Origin: Achatina immaculata
Taxonomy: Eukaryota > Mollusca > Gastropoda > Stylommatophora > Achatinidae
NCBI GenBank assembly: GCA_009760885.1
Contig: CM019692.1
Location: 52,388,355-52,452,354, forward strand
DNA length: 64,000 nucleotides
Reading direction: 5' to 3'
Every line of letters begins with the position of its first letter. Positions within the stretch are counted from its first letter, which is position 1. Positions 25,701 through 32,279 of the stretch are shown here, piece after piece. The position numbers were made by a program, and so were the translations under genes. The notes under the pieces are model-generated. The model was not told where the DNA came from, did no database searches, and saw only the letters and a list, made by a program, of their open reading frames with translations.

Positions 25701-28700
25701 AAAATATGGTCTGGTGATAGAGATGGACCAACAAGGAACAGTGCTTGGAAGTTTACACGATCCTTCAGGTGATTTCCTACAGTAAAGTTCACCTTGGCCG
25801 GATCAAGACGAAAACAAAACAGGAACGAATAAACGAATGTAAAATTTTAAAGCATAATTAGGGAGCACCCATATTCCTTGGAGATATGGGAACCAAATGA
25901 TAGGGGGTATGTGATCCAAATGATATCGGGGTAGGAACCAAATGATGTGGACATGGGAACCAATATGGTTACGGGAACAAAATGATGGGGTATGGGATCC
26001 AAATGAGGGGATATGGGAAACAAATGATTTAGTGGGGCGGGGAAGTGGGGGTATGAGAATCATATGATGATGGTATGGAGGCCAAATGATGTGGATATGG
26101 GAATCAAATGCTGTGGGTATGGGACCCAAATAATGGAGTATGGGCACTGAAATAAAAAGGCTGGGGTATGGGACTCGATTCTTGAGCAATTTCTGTCTCT
26201 GAAAAATCTAAAACAAAAATGAACAAAAAAATTCTGAACAGAAATTTTTTTCTATCATTCTTATCCCTGGAATTAAATATTGAACTCGTTTTCCATCTCT
26301 TCAGGTCAAGTGTATTCTGGTGTATCAGAGGCCACGGAAATTGATGGTCTGTTGTATATTGGCTCCCCGGACAAGGCGTTCACCGGGCGCTTTGTTCTCC
26401 CACAGTCAAGTTCTAACAATGACACCATAATGCAGGTAATGTTATAACAATGACACTATAATGCAGGTAACGTTATAACAATGACACTACAATGCAGGTA
26501 ACGTTATAACAATGACACTACAATGCAGGTAACGTTATAACAATGACACTATAATGCAGGTAACGTTATAACAATGACACTATAATGCAGGTAACATTAT
26601 AACATTGACACTATAATGCAGGTAACGTTATAATAATGACACTACAATGCAGGTAATGTTATAACAATGACACTATAATGCAGGTAATGTTGTAGCAATG
26701 ACTTTATAATGCAGGTAATGTTGTACCAATGACACTATAATGCAGGTATTCATGAAATAGATTTTAATCAAACCCCTGGCTTTTAAGTACGATCTTGTGT
26801 TCTACACGTCTCAACTTCAACTTTTTGTATAATATAGGGAGTATAGGATTGAATAAGATAGGGAGTATAGGATTGAATAAGATAGGGAGTAGGTTAGATT
26901 GGTTTACTTGATGTTCTGACAGATATCAGATATCACTTGTTCTTTGTTTGTTTGTATGTTTACTGATAACCGACAGCCTTCTAGAAGATGGAATCAGTTC
27001 TTACACAGTTTAAAAAAAAAAAAAATTCCTTTCCCGCATAAAGTAAAAACAGGAGTCCAGGTGACGTAGTGGTTAGTGTATTCAATTACCGACCAGAAGG
27101 TGGCTAGTTCGTTTTCGCAATGGGGCGGATTTTTTTTTTCCGGAAGGAACGGCACCAGAGTCACCGTCAGTCAGTCAGCCAGTCAGTCAGTCAGTCATTT
27201 GCATGTCCCTTGTGGTACTTTGCCTCTCAAACAGCTCTCATGTAGGCCTCTCGGTTGTAAGCAAGATGGCCTGCCGCTGGTGCATCCATTTGCAGATCAT
27301 CAACGATGTCTTGCAGCCATCTTCGCCTTGGTCTTCCTCTATTTCTTTTTCCCATTATGTGCCCTTCCAAGACGGTCTTCTTTAAATTATCCTGATGTAT
27401 AATGTGTCCAAAATATTTAACTTTTCTCTGTTTAATCTTCTTTACTAGCCAGCTTTCTTCAATATTTAGTTCTTGTAGTATGGATATATTTCTTCTTTTT
27501 GTGTCAGTGATATTTGAAGAACTCTTCTATGGCATTTACATTCAAAGGCATTTAAATGTTTCTCAGCTGTTTTGTTAAGTGTCCAGGTCTCACAGGCATA
27601 TGTTGCGATGGGAAAGATGCATGCCCTTAAAAATCTTATTTTTGTGGTTATGTCTGCTCCTCTCCACAGATTCTTTAGTTGTTTTACTTTTAGAAGAGCG
27701 GTAGATGTCCTCCTTTTAATTTCCCTTATATATCCATTATTAGTTAGTAGTGATCCAAGGTATTCAAAGCTCTCCACTTCTTCCAGTTTTTCTTCATTGA
27801 CACATATTTCAGCTGCCTTGTTTGTTATGTCATTTGTCATCAATTTAGTTTTCTTCGCATTAAGATAGAGGTTTTGCTCTTCGCTGTTCTTACGGACTGA
27901 CATAATTAGTTTTCCCATTCATTTTGAGCCTCCAGAAAATGAGTACCTGATGTTGAACTAGTGTTTACTGCGCACACTAAACACGTATTACACGCTTAAC
28001 AAGTACTGGGCCTAGTATTGGCCTACACAACTATTAACGTGTTACAACTACAAGCTCCAGTAACGTAGCCTTGCTCACTACTGTAGGTATGAGTGGTATA
28101 ACATTAACAGGCAACTGCCTCTCTATATATTCTTTCTTTTTAACTAGAATTATCTAAATATTTGAAAATATAAACACTTAAGAGCGTCTCTCCTAGGTGC
28201 CACCACTGGATAATAGCACTGTCTCTTTTTTTTACATTTTTTTTACACCAGTAGACAGGTTTCTTCTTTTTCAAAGATGGACTTTAACCCTCTCCCTTTG
28301 CTTTCCAAATCAGCTGCAACAACAGTACCTGATACGCATGTGAGACACACCAGTCAGACTGTCAGTACATTAAGAAACAAACATATTTTCACGCTAAAAA
28401 AGAGAGGCGAAAAAAAGTTGTTAAAATATTTGTATAGTTCAAATGTTTGTTTAACTCTTTTATTTCTGAATTAATGTCCATGCTTTGCTAGAATAAATTT
28501 GGATGAGAAATTTTGGTAGAAAGAAACTGGACGGAAGTTATAGTTTAAAAATATGGGGTGGGTTAGAAATGTGCTACTTTTCCTTTTATTTAGACTTTGC
28601 CTAAATATCTCTCTGAGCACTGATTCACAGAGTATGCAAGGGCTCCCACCTCTGCCAATGCTGTTTTGGCGTGAAAGAGTTAAGATCAATTGCAACACTA

Positions 28701-29801
28701 AAAAAAGGGGGAGAAAGATATAGTAATACATGACGGCAAGACTTGGCAACAGGTCCCATTATAAGCTAATCCGGGGGGGGGGGGGCGGGTAAGACGCTGT
28801 CCTATGAGGCAGTCAGCGACCCATAGCTGATATGCCAGCTTCAGGGTTAGCGAACCATAGCTGACCAAGACCTTGTCTCACCTCTCACAGTAACGGGAAT
28901 AGCCTGGCTAACGAGGCAGGGATCGCCATAGTCCCCATGGTGGTGGAGTCTGATAAAGAAGCATTGCACACCCCATGCTTTTTAGCTGTACTCCGGGACT
29001 GAAAAAAGTAGCCGCCATAACCCGCTCCCACGCCGATACGATGCTGTGCCTCAACACCTCTACAGCATCGGCTGCAAAGAACACCAGCTCGCAGTTACAG
29101 GGAGTTCCTACAAGTAAAGCTAATCCGAGGAAGCCACAATTTCGAGGCTCCGAAAAGGACAATGGCCGACCTCCATGTTCTCTTTCTACGTAAAATGAAT
29201 GAAGCCATAAAGCTGATTTTGTACATGCTAGGAGAATCTTAAGATTCCAGAACACTTCTTGCGAATATGAAATCTGTGTTGAAACGTAACAATCCAAATG
29301 TGGCTTCAAGAAAAGAGTTTGGATGAAAAATTATAGGGCATTCATGAAGAACTCCTGCTGACTATGGGATTCACGAAAGTGGCCCAGCATGTGATGTCCG
29401 AAGAAGAAGAAATATAATTGCAGTGTCTTACTACCAAATGCTTTACATTTCCTCAGCTCTTGAGAAGCCGCTGTAGAATTACAGAGCAACAGTACCAGGA
29501 CTATCTGAGAGGTAAAATCACAACTACTACAACGACGGCTACCACAACAGTGCCTATCACCTCAACTGGTACTACCTCTATAACCACGAGCACGGCGATG
29601 GTCGAAACCACGACTATAACCGAGACAACAACTGCAGGAACGCAGACCTCCACCATAAGCGACACAACAACTGCAGAAGCGCAGACCTCGACCATAAGCG
29701 ACACAACAACTGCAGAAGCGCAGACCTCCACCATAAGCTATACAACAACCACACCGCCAGCCACATCAACCCAAACAACAGTTAGAAACTGCATACCCTA
29801 G
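10578..29801 (+). CDS. Hemomucin/APMAP-like protein (strictosidine-synthase-like beta-propeller with mucin-like tail)
   Basis: Ten exons (10578-10663, 13250-13365, 15214-15306, 17605-17712, 19137-19308, 20440-20577, 23849-24041, 25666-25768, 26305-26435, 29457-29801) have GT-AG borders and fully consistent phases, giving 494 codons; a possible 33-codon cassette lies at 25094-25192. Residues 1-17 are a hydrophobic signal peptide or anchor. Residues ~35-380 follow the APMAP/strictosidine-synthase-like order: GPTSFAYLNGDIYT, LVVDAYRGLFQV, FLNGLAQ...YMSDSSDKYD...GRTSGRIL, YPNGLEMT...LLIAESGRAR, HPGCPTHIRR...YFVGLSLVRH, KYGLVIEMDQQG...LHDPSG, DGLLYIGSPDKAFTGRF. Residues ~400-490 are Thr/Ser-rich, as expected for O-glycosylation. 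A propeller followed by a mucin tail is the layout of Drosophila hemomucin, a surface glycoprotein of haemocytes and gut; vertebrate APMAP lacks the tail. The usual PDNI before the fifth blade reads PTHI here, so a metal-binding pair may be lost. A secreted or membrane-anchored location is inferred. Substrate unknown. Confidence 0.85.
10695..11005. repeat. (CAT/CGT)n and (GAA)n microsatellites in intron 1
   Basis: CATCAT/CGTCGT triplets at 10,698-10,787 and GAA/GGA triplets at 10,900-11,003. Confidence 0.9.
11200..11280. repeat. Short tandem, ~20-bp unit, 4 copies
   Basis: Units of tctgactgttaactgtatat type in intron 1. Confidence 0.75.
11545..11868. repeat. Minisatellite, 33-bp unit, ~10 copies
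   Basis: Unit tcttgatatcattctttgtt plus ttcccactttttg, in intron 1. The 33-bp period keeps ORFs open on both strands. Confidence 0.93.
12288..12400 (-). mobile_element. tRNA-derived SINE-like copy
   Basis: Minus strand: an A-box-like stretch (cagcgatgtagtagttcagc) and a B-box ggttcgaatcc about 50 nt later, the spacing of a tRNA-derived pol III promoter. The cloverleaf is not intact. Confidence 0.5.
12648..13105. repeat. Minisatellite, 42-bp unit in 84-bp dimers, ~11 copies
   Basis: Units alternate between ctatcaagatggagaa and ctttcaagactggagcat around a constant gtctgcagaaaattaacttt core, so the real period is an 84-bp dimer. It ends about 145 bp before exon 2. Confidence 0.93.
13250..13365 (+). 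CDS. Hemomucin-like exon 2
   Basis: Acceptor tatcttcag, donor aacg|gtaag. Residues 29-67: TLPRLPPLTNALEQNN and GYYMGPTSFAYLNG, the start of propeller blade 1 (GPESFAF-type motif of APMAP). Phase 2 in, phase 1 out. Confidence 0.88.
13765..14182. repeat. Minisatellite, ~21-bp unit, ~19 copies (intron 2)
   Basis: Units of tgtctagatgagttgttgtt type, diverged to the right (tgtctagatcagctgttact). One more partial unit (gcctagatgatctgtcgctg) lies at about 15,062, beyond the LINE-A insertion, so the LINE landed in this array. Confidence 0.9.
14185..15055 (-). mobile_element. LINE-A copy with internal inversion (twin-priming type)
   Basis: On the minus strand, 14,185-14,885 is the LINE-A 3' region (MVISKKRIPPKCS ... 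FKYLGIIITADGKC ... the 3' terminal ccactcggcacggcac). From 14,886 to 15,050 the plus strand encodes the upstream endonuclease-domain stretch VKVHPKDTNLIQVYAPTSEG ... EFYNNLD. The 5' piece is thus inverted relative to the 3' piece, as twin priming produces. 5'-truncated and not functional. Confidence 0.8.
15214..15306 (+). CDS. Hemomucin-like exon 3
   Basis: Acceptor ccttctcacag, donor gcc|gtaagt. Residues 68-98: DIYTVTTDRRVISIGRCRP then QVIANLNPPGC. Matches the DIYTGTADGRI-type strand of blade 1. Phase 1 at both ends. Confidence 0.88.
15345..15728. repeat. Minisatellite, 33-bp unit, ~11 copies (intron 3)
   Basis: Unit taatgtcactaacatcattc plus tgtgggatgattt. It starts about 40 bp after the exon 3 donor and is very homogeneous, so it is likely young. 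Confidence 0.94.
15900..16230. repeat. Minisatellite, 39-bp unit, ~8 copies (intron 3)
   Basis: Unit ttagtggatgaaaacataat plus agctaataagtgtggactc. The 39-bp period gives a plus-strand frame reading VDENIIANKCGLL; this is intronic and not supported as a gene. Confidence 0.93.
16436..16792. mobile_element. Fold-back (inverted-repeat) element
   Basis: The left arm 16,436-16,585 and the right arm 16,640-16,792 are reverse complements at perhaps 85-90% (cagctttattatttaac ... acgtttcgacgtgagccttc against gaaggctcacgtcgaaacgt ... gttaaataataaagctg). The spacer is about 55 bp. The gccttc...gaaacgt motif recalls the terminal regions of Penelope-like elements; this is a weak inference. It lies in intron 3. 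Confidence 0.7.
16975..17542. repeat. Minisatellite, ~21-bp unit, ~27 copies (intron 3)
   Basis: Units of gacttgatatgatgataaca type, strongly diverged; ends about 60 bp before exon 4. Confidence 0.92.
17605..17712 (+). CDS. Hemomucin-like exon 4
   Basis: Acceptor gttttgcag, donor aacg|gtgtgg. Residues 99-134: QTSAPCSLLTSIRAGIDG then LLVVDAYRGLFQVNATN. Matches the FVADAYKGLFEV strand conserved in APMAP. The donor is weaker than the others (gtgtgg) but is the only one that keeps phase 1. Confidence 0.88.
17713..18430. other. Intron 4, left part; nothing recognised
   Basis: AT-rich non-repetitive sequence between the exon 4 donor and the mariner relic. Confidence 0.4.
18437..18992 (+). mobile_element. 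Mariner-type element, internally deleted (556 bp)
   Basis: Flanked by TA at 18,435-18,436 and 18,993-18,994. The ends are imperfect inverted repeats (gagggcgaatcaaatgaaag against gggatgcattaaatgaaag). From the ATG at 18,600 it encodes the transposase helix-turn-helix (ILDDLNYSDIVCEAFAV ... QVYNWVTKFKTG). After a frame change near 18,796 it encodes a C-terminal stretch (WLTSDLFLAG ... LVHRWSNYFEKRREYIEN) that aligns with the usual transposase end. The DDE/DDD catalytic middle is missing. Non-autonomous relic in intron 4. Confidence 0.72.
19137..19308 (+). CDS. Hemomucin-like exon 5
   Basis: Acceptor cccttggcag, donor ggcag|gtgagg. Residues 135-191: GAFRLLYSISTRVNG, FLNGLAQSPSGIIYMSDSS, DKYDALNDIYTIMEGRTSGR. 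The NG...(F/M)(T/S)DSS and EGR.TGR motifs are the best-conserved signature of the family. Reading past the donor meets TGA at 19,310-19,312. Confidence 0.95.
19313..19612. repeat. Minisatellite, 27-bp unit, 11 copies, starting at the exon 5 donor
   Basis: Unit gagagaagagggcagtaagt plus agacggg. It starts within 5 bp of the exon 5 donor. Every unit contains GTAAGT, the strongest U1-type donor hexamer; copies start at 19,328 and recur every 27 bp. See the findings. Confidence 0.95.
19690..19945. repeat. Short tandem, ~40-bp unit, ~6 copies
   Basis: Units of gacagggataaagtagataa with atag(g/a)ttta, diverged, in intron 5. Confidence 0.75.
20100..20384 (+). mobile_element. LINE-B 3' end
   Basis: Decayed copy of the LINE-B C-terminal region: a GKRKRGRPRRR-like segment at 20,210-20,245, LQDIFDDMRTDAS(A), NREAYRRDVREAKF and GHAND, then a gactgactgact tail. 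The same 3' end occurs at 27.2, 30.6, 37.6, 52.1 and 55.9 kb. Confidence 0.8.
20440..20577 (+). CDS. Hemomucin-like exon 6
   Basis: Acceptor ggtgcgcag, donor ctcag|gttagt. Residues 192-237: ILALDPNTGIVTEVIRD then AYPNGLEMTFGGNHLLIAES and GRARTL. Matches the FANGVALSPDEDFVLVAETT blade of APMAP. Phase 2 at both ends. Confidence 0.95.
20578..21520. other. Intron 6, left part; nothing recognised
   Basis: AT-rich, with a short inverted gccggc-rich patch near 21,045-21,085. No element was identified. Confidence 0.4.
21525..23049 (+). mobile_element. LINE-D relic interrupted by a mariner
   Basis: Left part 21,525-21,702 reads INIKKTKVMMFSG ... VTNYCYLGH. The right part from 22,462 reads LTGDGRCEMEIKKTIEMTK, VLLYGEETWTLSRKMERKIKG (with shifts), FGHIKRHDNMLKTIIEGK, and a 3' end at cgttctagagaaggcac followed by (GAT)9. 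This is the post-RT region of an RTE-like LINE. Removing the mariner and one TA rejoins the frame exactly. Other frameshifts make it a pseudogene. Confidence 0.82.
21703..22459 (+). mobile_element. Mariner-type element, internally deleted (757 bp), with long TIRs
   Basis: TA duplications at 21,701-21,702 and 22,460-22,461. The terminal inverted repeats are about 75 bp: 21,703-21,780 (CGAAGGTCAAGCCGAAAGTC...) against the reverse complement of 22,383-22,459 (CGAGGGTCATACCGGAAGTC...). From the ATG at 21,871 it reads MAVAEVSFRKSAIIEFLVKE, a frameshift, AEIQQILRLAYGDVCMG, WVKHFKDGNTSIQDMHPSGR, then ITVSEIAVNLGIGHSSVQ and YRKVCARWVPQ. It then jumps to the transposase C-terminus (EFYREGIFKLAERLGKCVQ, stop 22,360-22,362). 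The catalytic domain is absent, so it cannot transpose by itself. Confidence 0.88.
23130..23270. repeat. Short tandem, ~45-bp unit, 3 copies
   Basis: Units of gatgcgctgtgagacatgga with cagagagaaactgggaatac, intron 6. Confidence 0.85.
23552..23662. repeat. Short tandem, ~37-bp unit, 3 copies
   Basis: Units of catgaaaagactagtcacac plus aacctgacaatcactgt, intron 6. Confidence 0.85.
23849..24041 (+). CDS. Hemomucin-like exon 7
   Basis: Acceptor gccgtcacag, donor gttcgg|gtaagg. Residues 238-302: RLDLDPGARPRLTVFSDN, HPGCPTHIRRTSYGTYFVG, LSLVRHSGAPSSMDQFS. This is the LPG(F/Y)PDNIR...G.YWVG blade of the family, but the usual Asp-Asn after Pro is Thr-His. By analogy with paraoxonase-type propellers that pair helps hold a central metal; its loss is notable. 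Ends in phase 0. Confidence 0.92.
24092..24172. repeat. Short tandem, ~28-bp unit, 3 copies
   Basis: Units of gagagaatgttgatagttgt, starting about 50 bp after the exon 7 donor. Confidence 0.8.
24720..24906 (-). mobile_element. tRNA-derived SINE
   Basis: Minus strand: the head has gatggtctagtggttagtgc (A-box-like) and gtcgctagttcgac (B-box-like) about 40 nt apart. A body follows with a gggtacctggggtttctc segment shared with the SINE-like copies at 35.8 and 38.4 kb. It may extend left to about 24,640. The head also matches the plus-strand copy at 27,057. Confidence 0.7.
25094..25192 (+). CDS. Possible cassette exon 7b of the hemomucin-like gene
   Basis: Good acceptor (ctttaatttactccacag), phase 0 in, weak donor ccc|gtaaaa, phase 0 out; 99 nt, so inclusion or skipping keeps the frame. 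It would add RSLRKTFCKAVQKLPPAAPS then YHIYLPLKPSSPP between the WNTVR end of exon 7 and TDSRERIK of exon 8. Human APMAP has a basic/hydrophobic segment in the same place, which favours at least part of it being real. Confidence 0.42.
25666..25768 (+). CDS. Hemomucin-like exon 8
   Basis: Acceptor atcttctcag, donor tcag|gtgatt. Residues 303-336: TDSRERIKSYYLKYGLVIEM then DQQGTVLGSLHDPSG. Matches PRYSLVLEL...RSLHDPDG of APMAP. Phase 0 in, phase 1 out. Confidence 0.92.
25875..26165. repeat. Diverged tandem, ~22-25-bp unit, ~11 copies
   Basis: Units of tatgggaaccaaatgatggg type with length variation, intron 8. Confidence 0.75.
26305..26435 (+). CDS. Hemomucin-like exon 9
   Basis: Acceptor atctcttcag, donor atgcag|gtaatg. 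Residues 337-380: QVYSGVSEATEIDGLLYIGS then PDKAFTGRFVLPQ and SSSNNDTIMQ. Matches the ISEVHEHDGHLYLGSFRSPFL end of APMAP. The last ~25 coding nt form the first unit of the tandem array that follows. Reading past the donor meets TAA at 26,445-26,447. Confidence 0.92.
26412..26750. repeat. Minisatellite, 31-bp unit, ~11 copies, founded on the exon 9 donor
   Basis: Unit taacaatgacactataatgc plus aggtaacgtta. The first unit is exon 9's own 3' end plus its donor; each later unit repeats atgcag|gtaa(c/t)g. Confidence 0.95.
26832..26898. repeat. Short tandem, 24-bp unit, ~3 copies
   Basis: Units of gatagggagtataggattga, intron 9. Confidence 0.8.
27056..27160 (+). mobile_element. tRNA-derived SINE head
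   Basis: gtgacgtagtggttagtgta (A-box-like) and ggtggctagttcg (B-box-like) match the minus-strand SINE at 24.7-24.9 kb. The body ends soon after at ggaaggaacggcacc. Confidence 0.65.
27175..27930 (-). mobile_element. LINE-B reverse transcriptase C-terminal relic
   Basis: The minus strand reads NLYLNAKKTKLMTNDITNK, VESFEYLGSLLTNNGYIREI, RACIFPIATYACETWTLNKT, HRRVLQIS. After a shift it reads a KRNRGRP-type segment, LQDIVDDLQMD, NREAYMRAV and a gactgact tail at 27,170-27,200. This is the thumb and post-RT region of an RTE-like LINE. It lies in intron 9. Confidence 0.85.
28000..28770. other. Intron 9, unassigned
   Basis: AT-rich, no element recognised; ends in a poly-G tract at about 28,773-28,784. 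Confidence 0.4.
28790..29110 (+). mobile_element. Dispersed repeat X, copy 1
   Basis: Shares, segment by segment, gaccaagaccttgtctc, ctggctaacgaggcagggat, ggtggtggagtctg, gcattgcacacc and gcaaagaacaccagctcgca with 34,105-34,915, and the first segment with copies near 32.0, 43.5 and 50.4 kb. Family unknown; non-coding or very decayed. Confidence 0.6.
29457..29801 (+). CDS. Hemomucin-like exon 10 (terminal, Thr-rich mucin-like tail)
   Basis: Acceptor acatttcctcag, phase 0, stop TAG at 29,799-29,801. Residues 381-494: LLRSRCRITEQQYQDYLRG, then KITTTTTTATTTVPITSTG and further Thr/Ser-rich sequence. It includes about three 13-residue repeats (TTTAEAQTSTISD) encoded by 39-bp tandem units at about 29,625-29,745, and ends VRNCIP. 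Dense Thr/Ser predicts heavy O-glycosylation. The Cys before the tail and the Cys near the end could pair. Confidence 0.85.
   Translation, partial: LLRSRCRITEQQYQDYLRGKITTTTTTATTTVPITSTGTTSITTSTAMVETTTITETTTAGTQTSTISDTTTAEAQTSTISDTTTAEAQTSTISYTTTTPPATSTQTTVRNCIP
29625..29748 (+). repeat. Coding VNTR, 39-bp unit, ~3 copies
   Basis: In-frame units acaacaactgcagaagcgca plus gacctccaccataagcgac encoding TTTAEAQTSTISD. Copy number is expected to vary between alleles. Confidence 0.85.
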
Positions 29802-30064
29802 TTCGAAAGCCAATTATTTCTAGCATGCCTGCACCAAAAGTCAAACAAATCTGCAACAGTGTTTCTCAACGTCTCAGGTTCCAGTCCTCCCTTTTCAGCA
29901 TAGTCTACCTCGAATCGTCCTCTCTATATTAGATCAACACCGAGAAAGGATTTTCACATTATACACTCCTTTAATTTGGCAAAACTGTTCCTCTTCGATC
30001 CGAAATTCCTTCCTAGGGAGACACTTGCCTCCAAGTCGAAAATCACTGCTCTGCGGCCTATGTA

Positions 30065-30070
30065 ATTAAA
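30065..30070 (+). terminator. Candidate poly(A) signal ATTAAA
   Basis: Nearest canonical-variant hexamer after the stop codon, 264 nt downstream, followed by AT-rich and later T/G-rich sequence. No AATAAA occurs between the stop codon and this site. Confidence 0.35.
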
Positions 30071-30282
30071 CAAGAAAATTCAAACACACAAACTACATAT
30101 TATGTTGTTTGTTTATAATACAACAAAAAGTTTACAGTTTTTATTGGTACAGTAAATAACTTAGTCTTGGTAATAATGAGTGGTTTATGGGTATTTAGTA
30201 TTGTTCTTCCTACAATTTTTTTTTTTATTATAAACAGTTCAGGCCAAGGTAGTACTATTATTGTCTATAGCCAGGTATTGCT

Positions 30283-30317
<35 letters not shown>

Positions 30318-30575
30318 GTGTGTGAACCTTAAGTGTACAGGGCACATGGGGCTTCCGCAAGAGTTTTCCACAAATGCCTGTCCTTTGCCTTTTTTTCCTG
30401 CTCTTGCCCAAGTGAGCCTTCTATTGCTCAACATCCTTTCTGTTGTTCTTCTCCATGTCTCTTTTGGTTAACCTTTACTTCTGTTCCCCTGTGGTGTCCA
30501 TCTTAGTGCCATTTTGGTAGTGAGTTGTCAGTCATTCGGAGCACATGTCCCAACCATCGCCAGTGTCTTTTCTCA
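30283..30575 (-). mobile_element. LINE-C 3' end with (AG)n tail
   Basis: The minus strand matches the copy at 56.6-56.95 kb (LRMTDKSLPKIALRWTPQGN, the RSKGRPK-like segment, TWRRTTERML). Its 3' end runs into a CT/AG microsatellite (30,282-30,318), which appears to be the element tail. Confidence 0.75.
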
Positions 30576-30600
30576 ATAATTGCTGTCAGTTATTGCTAGC

Positions 30601-31021
30601 ATTGCTCATTCATTCATTCCTTTGCTTGTCCCTTGCGGAACTTTGCCTCCCAAACAGCACTCCTGTAGGCCTCTCGGTTGTGAGCAAGATGGCCTGCTGC
30701 TGCTGCATCCATTTCCAGATCATCAACGATGTCTTGCAGCCATCTTCGTTTCGGTCTTCCTCTTTTTCTTTTTCCCATTATGTATCCTTCCAATACGGTC
30801 TTCTCTAAATTATCACGACGTTTAATGTGGCCAAAATATTTAAGTTTTCTCTCTTTAATCCTCTTTACTAGCCAGCCTTCTTCAATATTAAGCTCTTGTA
30901 GTATAGATATATTTGTTCCTTTTTGTGTCCACGATATTTGGAGAACTCTTCTATAGCATTTACATTCAAAGGCATTTACGTGCTTCTCAGCTGTTTTGTT
31001 AAGTGTCCAGGTCTCACAGGC
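30601..31021 (-). mobile_element. LINE-B 3' fragment with target-site duplication
   Basis: The minus strand carries the LINE-B end (GKRKRGRPKRR-type, LQDIVDDLEMDAAAAGHLAH, NREAYRSAVWEAKFRKG) and a (TGAA)n tail at 30,605-30,620. attgctagc flanks it at 30,592-30,600 and 31,022-31,030, a likely 9-bp duplication. It landed directly beside the LINE-C copy. Confidence 0.82.
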
Positions 31022-31314
31022 ATTGCTAGCGTTGTTAAAATAAATAATTCAGGTAAAGCTAGCACTGTTACAGAAAATAATTAAACTATATCTAGCATTG
31101 TTACGGTAAAATATTTTTGAGCGATGATTTGTTTATGATTCAGTTCTGTACCTCGTTGCTATGAAAAATAAAAGCAGTTCAGTCAACAGTCAACAGATAA
31201 CATTGGTACAGGAAACTATTCAGATAAGGGTAGCATTATTTAACTGCAGATTCAACAATAATAAATTATGACCAAAAATAAATAAATAAATAAGTGTAAT
31301 TCTTAGGACTGGTA

Positions 31315-31548
31315 CAAGAGCAAGATAGTTAGAAGTATTGGTACGAGAGCCAAGATAGCTAGATCTACTGATACAAGAGCTAAGATAAGCTAGATCAATC
31401 GATGTGAGGACAAGATAGCTAGATTTGTTGATACGAGAACCAAGATGGCTAGATCTATTGATATGAGAGACAAGATAGGTAGATTTACTGGTACGAGAGC
31501 CAAGATAGCTAGATATATTGATAGGAGAACCAAGATAGATAGATTTAA
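31315..31548. repeat. Minisatellite, ~30-bp unit, ~8 copies
   Basis: Units of caagatagctagatctattg plus atacgagagc, diverged. Confidence 0.9.
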
Positions 31549-31953
31549 CGGTATCTGTTTTGTTTTCTCAGTTATTCGGGTTCTGAATTTTTCCACATCA
31601 GTATTAACGAATTAATCCCAGTCATTCTCCAGTAACTTTCCTTTCATAATGCTCTGTTTAGATCTTGTGTGCTGACCTTATTCGCTTCTTGTGCTCCATC
31701 TTTTTTAACTTTAGGCAACTGAAACAAAGTTAGAAAGCTTAAGTGACGTTATGTGGAAAGTAAAAGTTGAACAAATGATTGACGTAATGAATCTATTTCC
31801 CTTGCTTGTGTTTTGATACCGAGAACTCGGAGAATCTTGTGCCCTTTCAGTGAAAACAAAATATACAATTCAGAATTCTTCTTCTTCAATCTCTTATGGC
31901 AGCTACAGTAGCACTAATTCCTTCGTAATTTCCATCACAATGGGGATTTTGGC

Positions 31954-32062
31954 GACCCCCGCCCCGTTAGCCAGGGTAGGCCTGCTTACAAGGGGTGCCG
32001 ACGGAGAGGTGGGACAGGGTCTTGGTCAGTTATGGTTCGTCAAGCCTGGCATTATCTTGCTA
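31954..32062 (-). mobile_element. Dispersed repeat X, fragment
   Basis: The minus strand reads ccataactgaccaagaccct, gtcccacctctccgtcggca and accctggctaac, as in the copies at 28.8 and 34.1 kb. Confidence 0.6.
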
Positions 32063-32279
32063 AAAGAAAATGACAAAACAATTGCAGCTTACTACACTCA
32101 AGACGGTTGCGGCCATAAGAGAAATAGTGAAATCCACTTTCAGTAGCAAAGACTTTCTTTGAAGAAGCGCTCTTCGAACGGCCAGTTCCGTTCTCTTTGT
32201 TATATTCATGCATATTCGCATAATAAATTCACAGATTATTGAATATGTGAAACTCATGTTATATTTAGATAGTTAGTTG

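Noticed and set aside
27056..27130. Functional tRNA gene
   Set aside because: A- and B-box-like motifs are present but no cloverleaf or anticodon stem forms; same family as another dispersed copy, so SINE.
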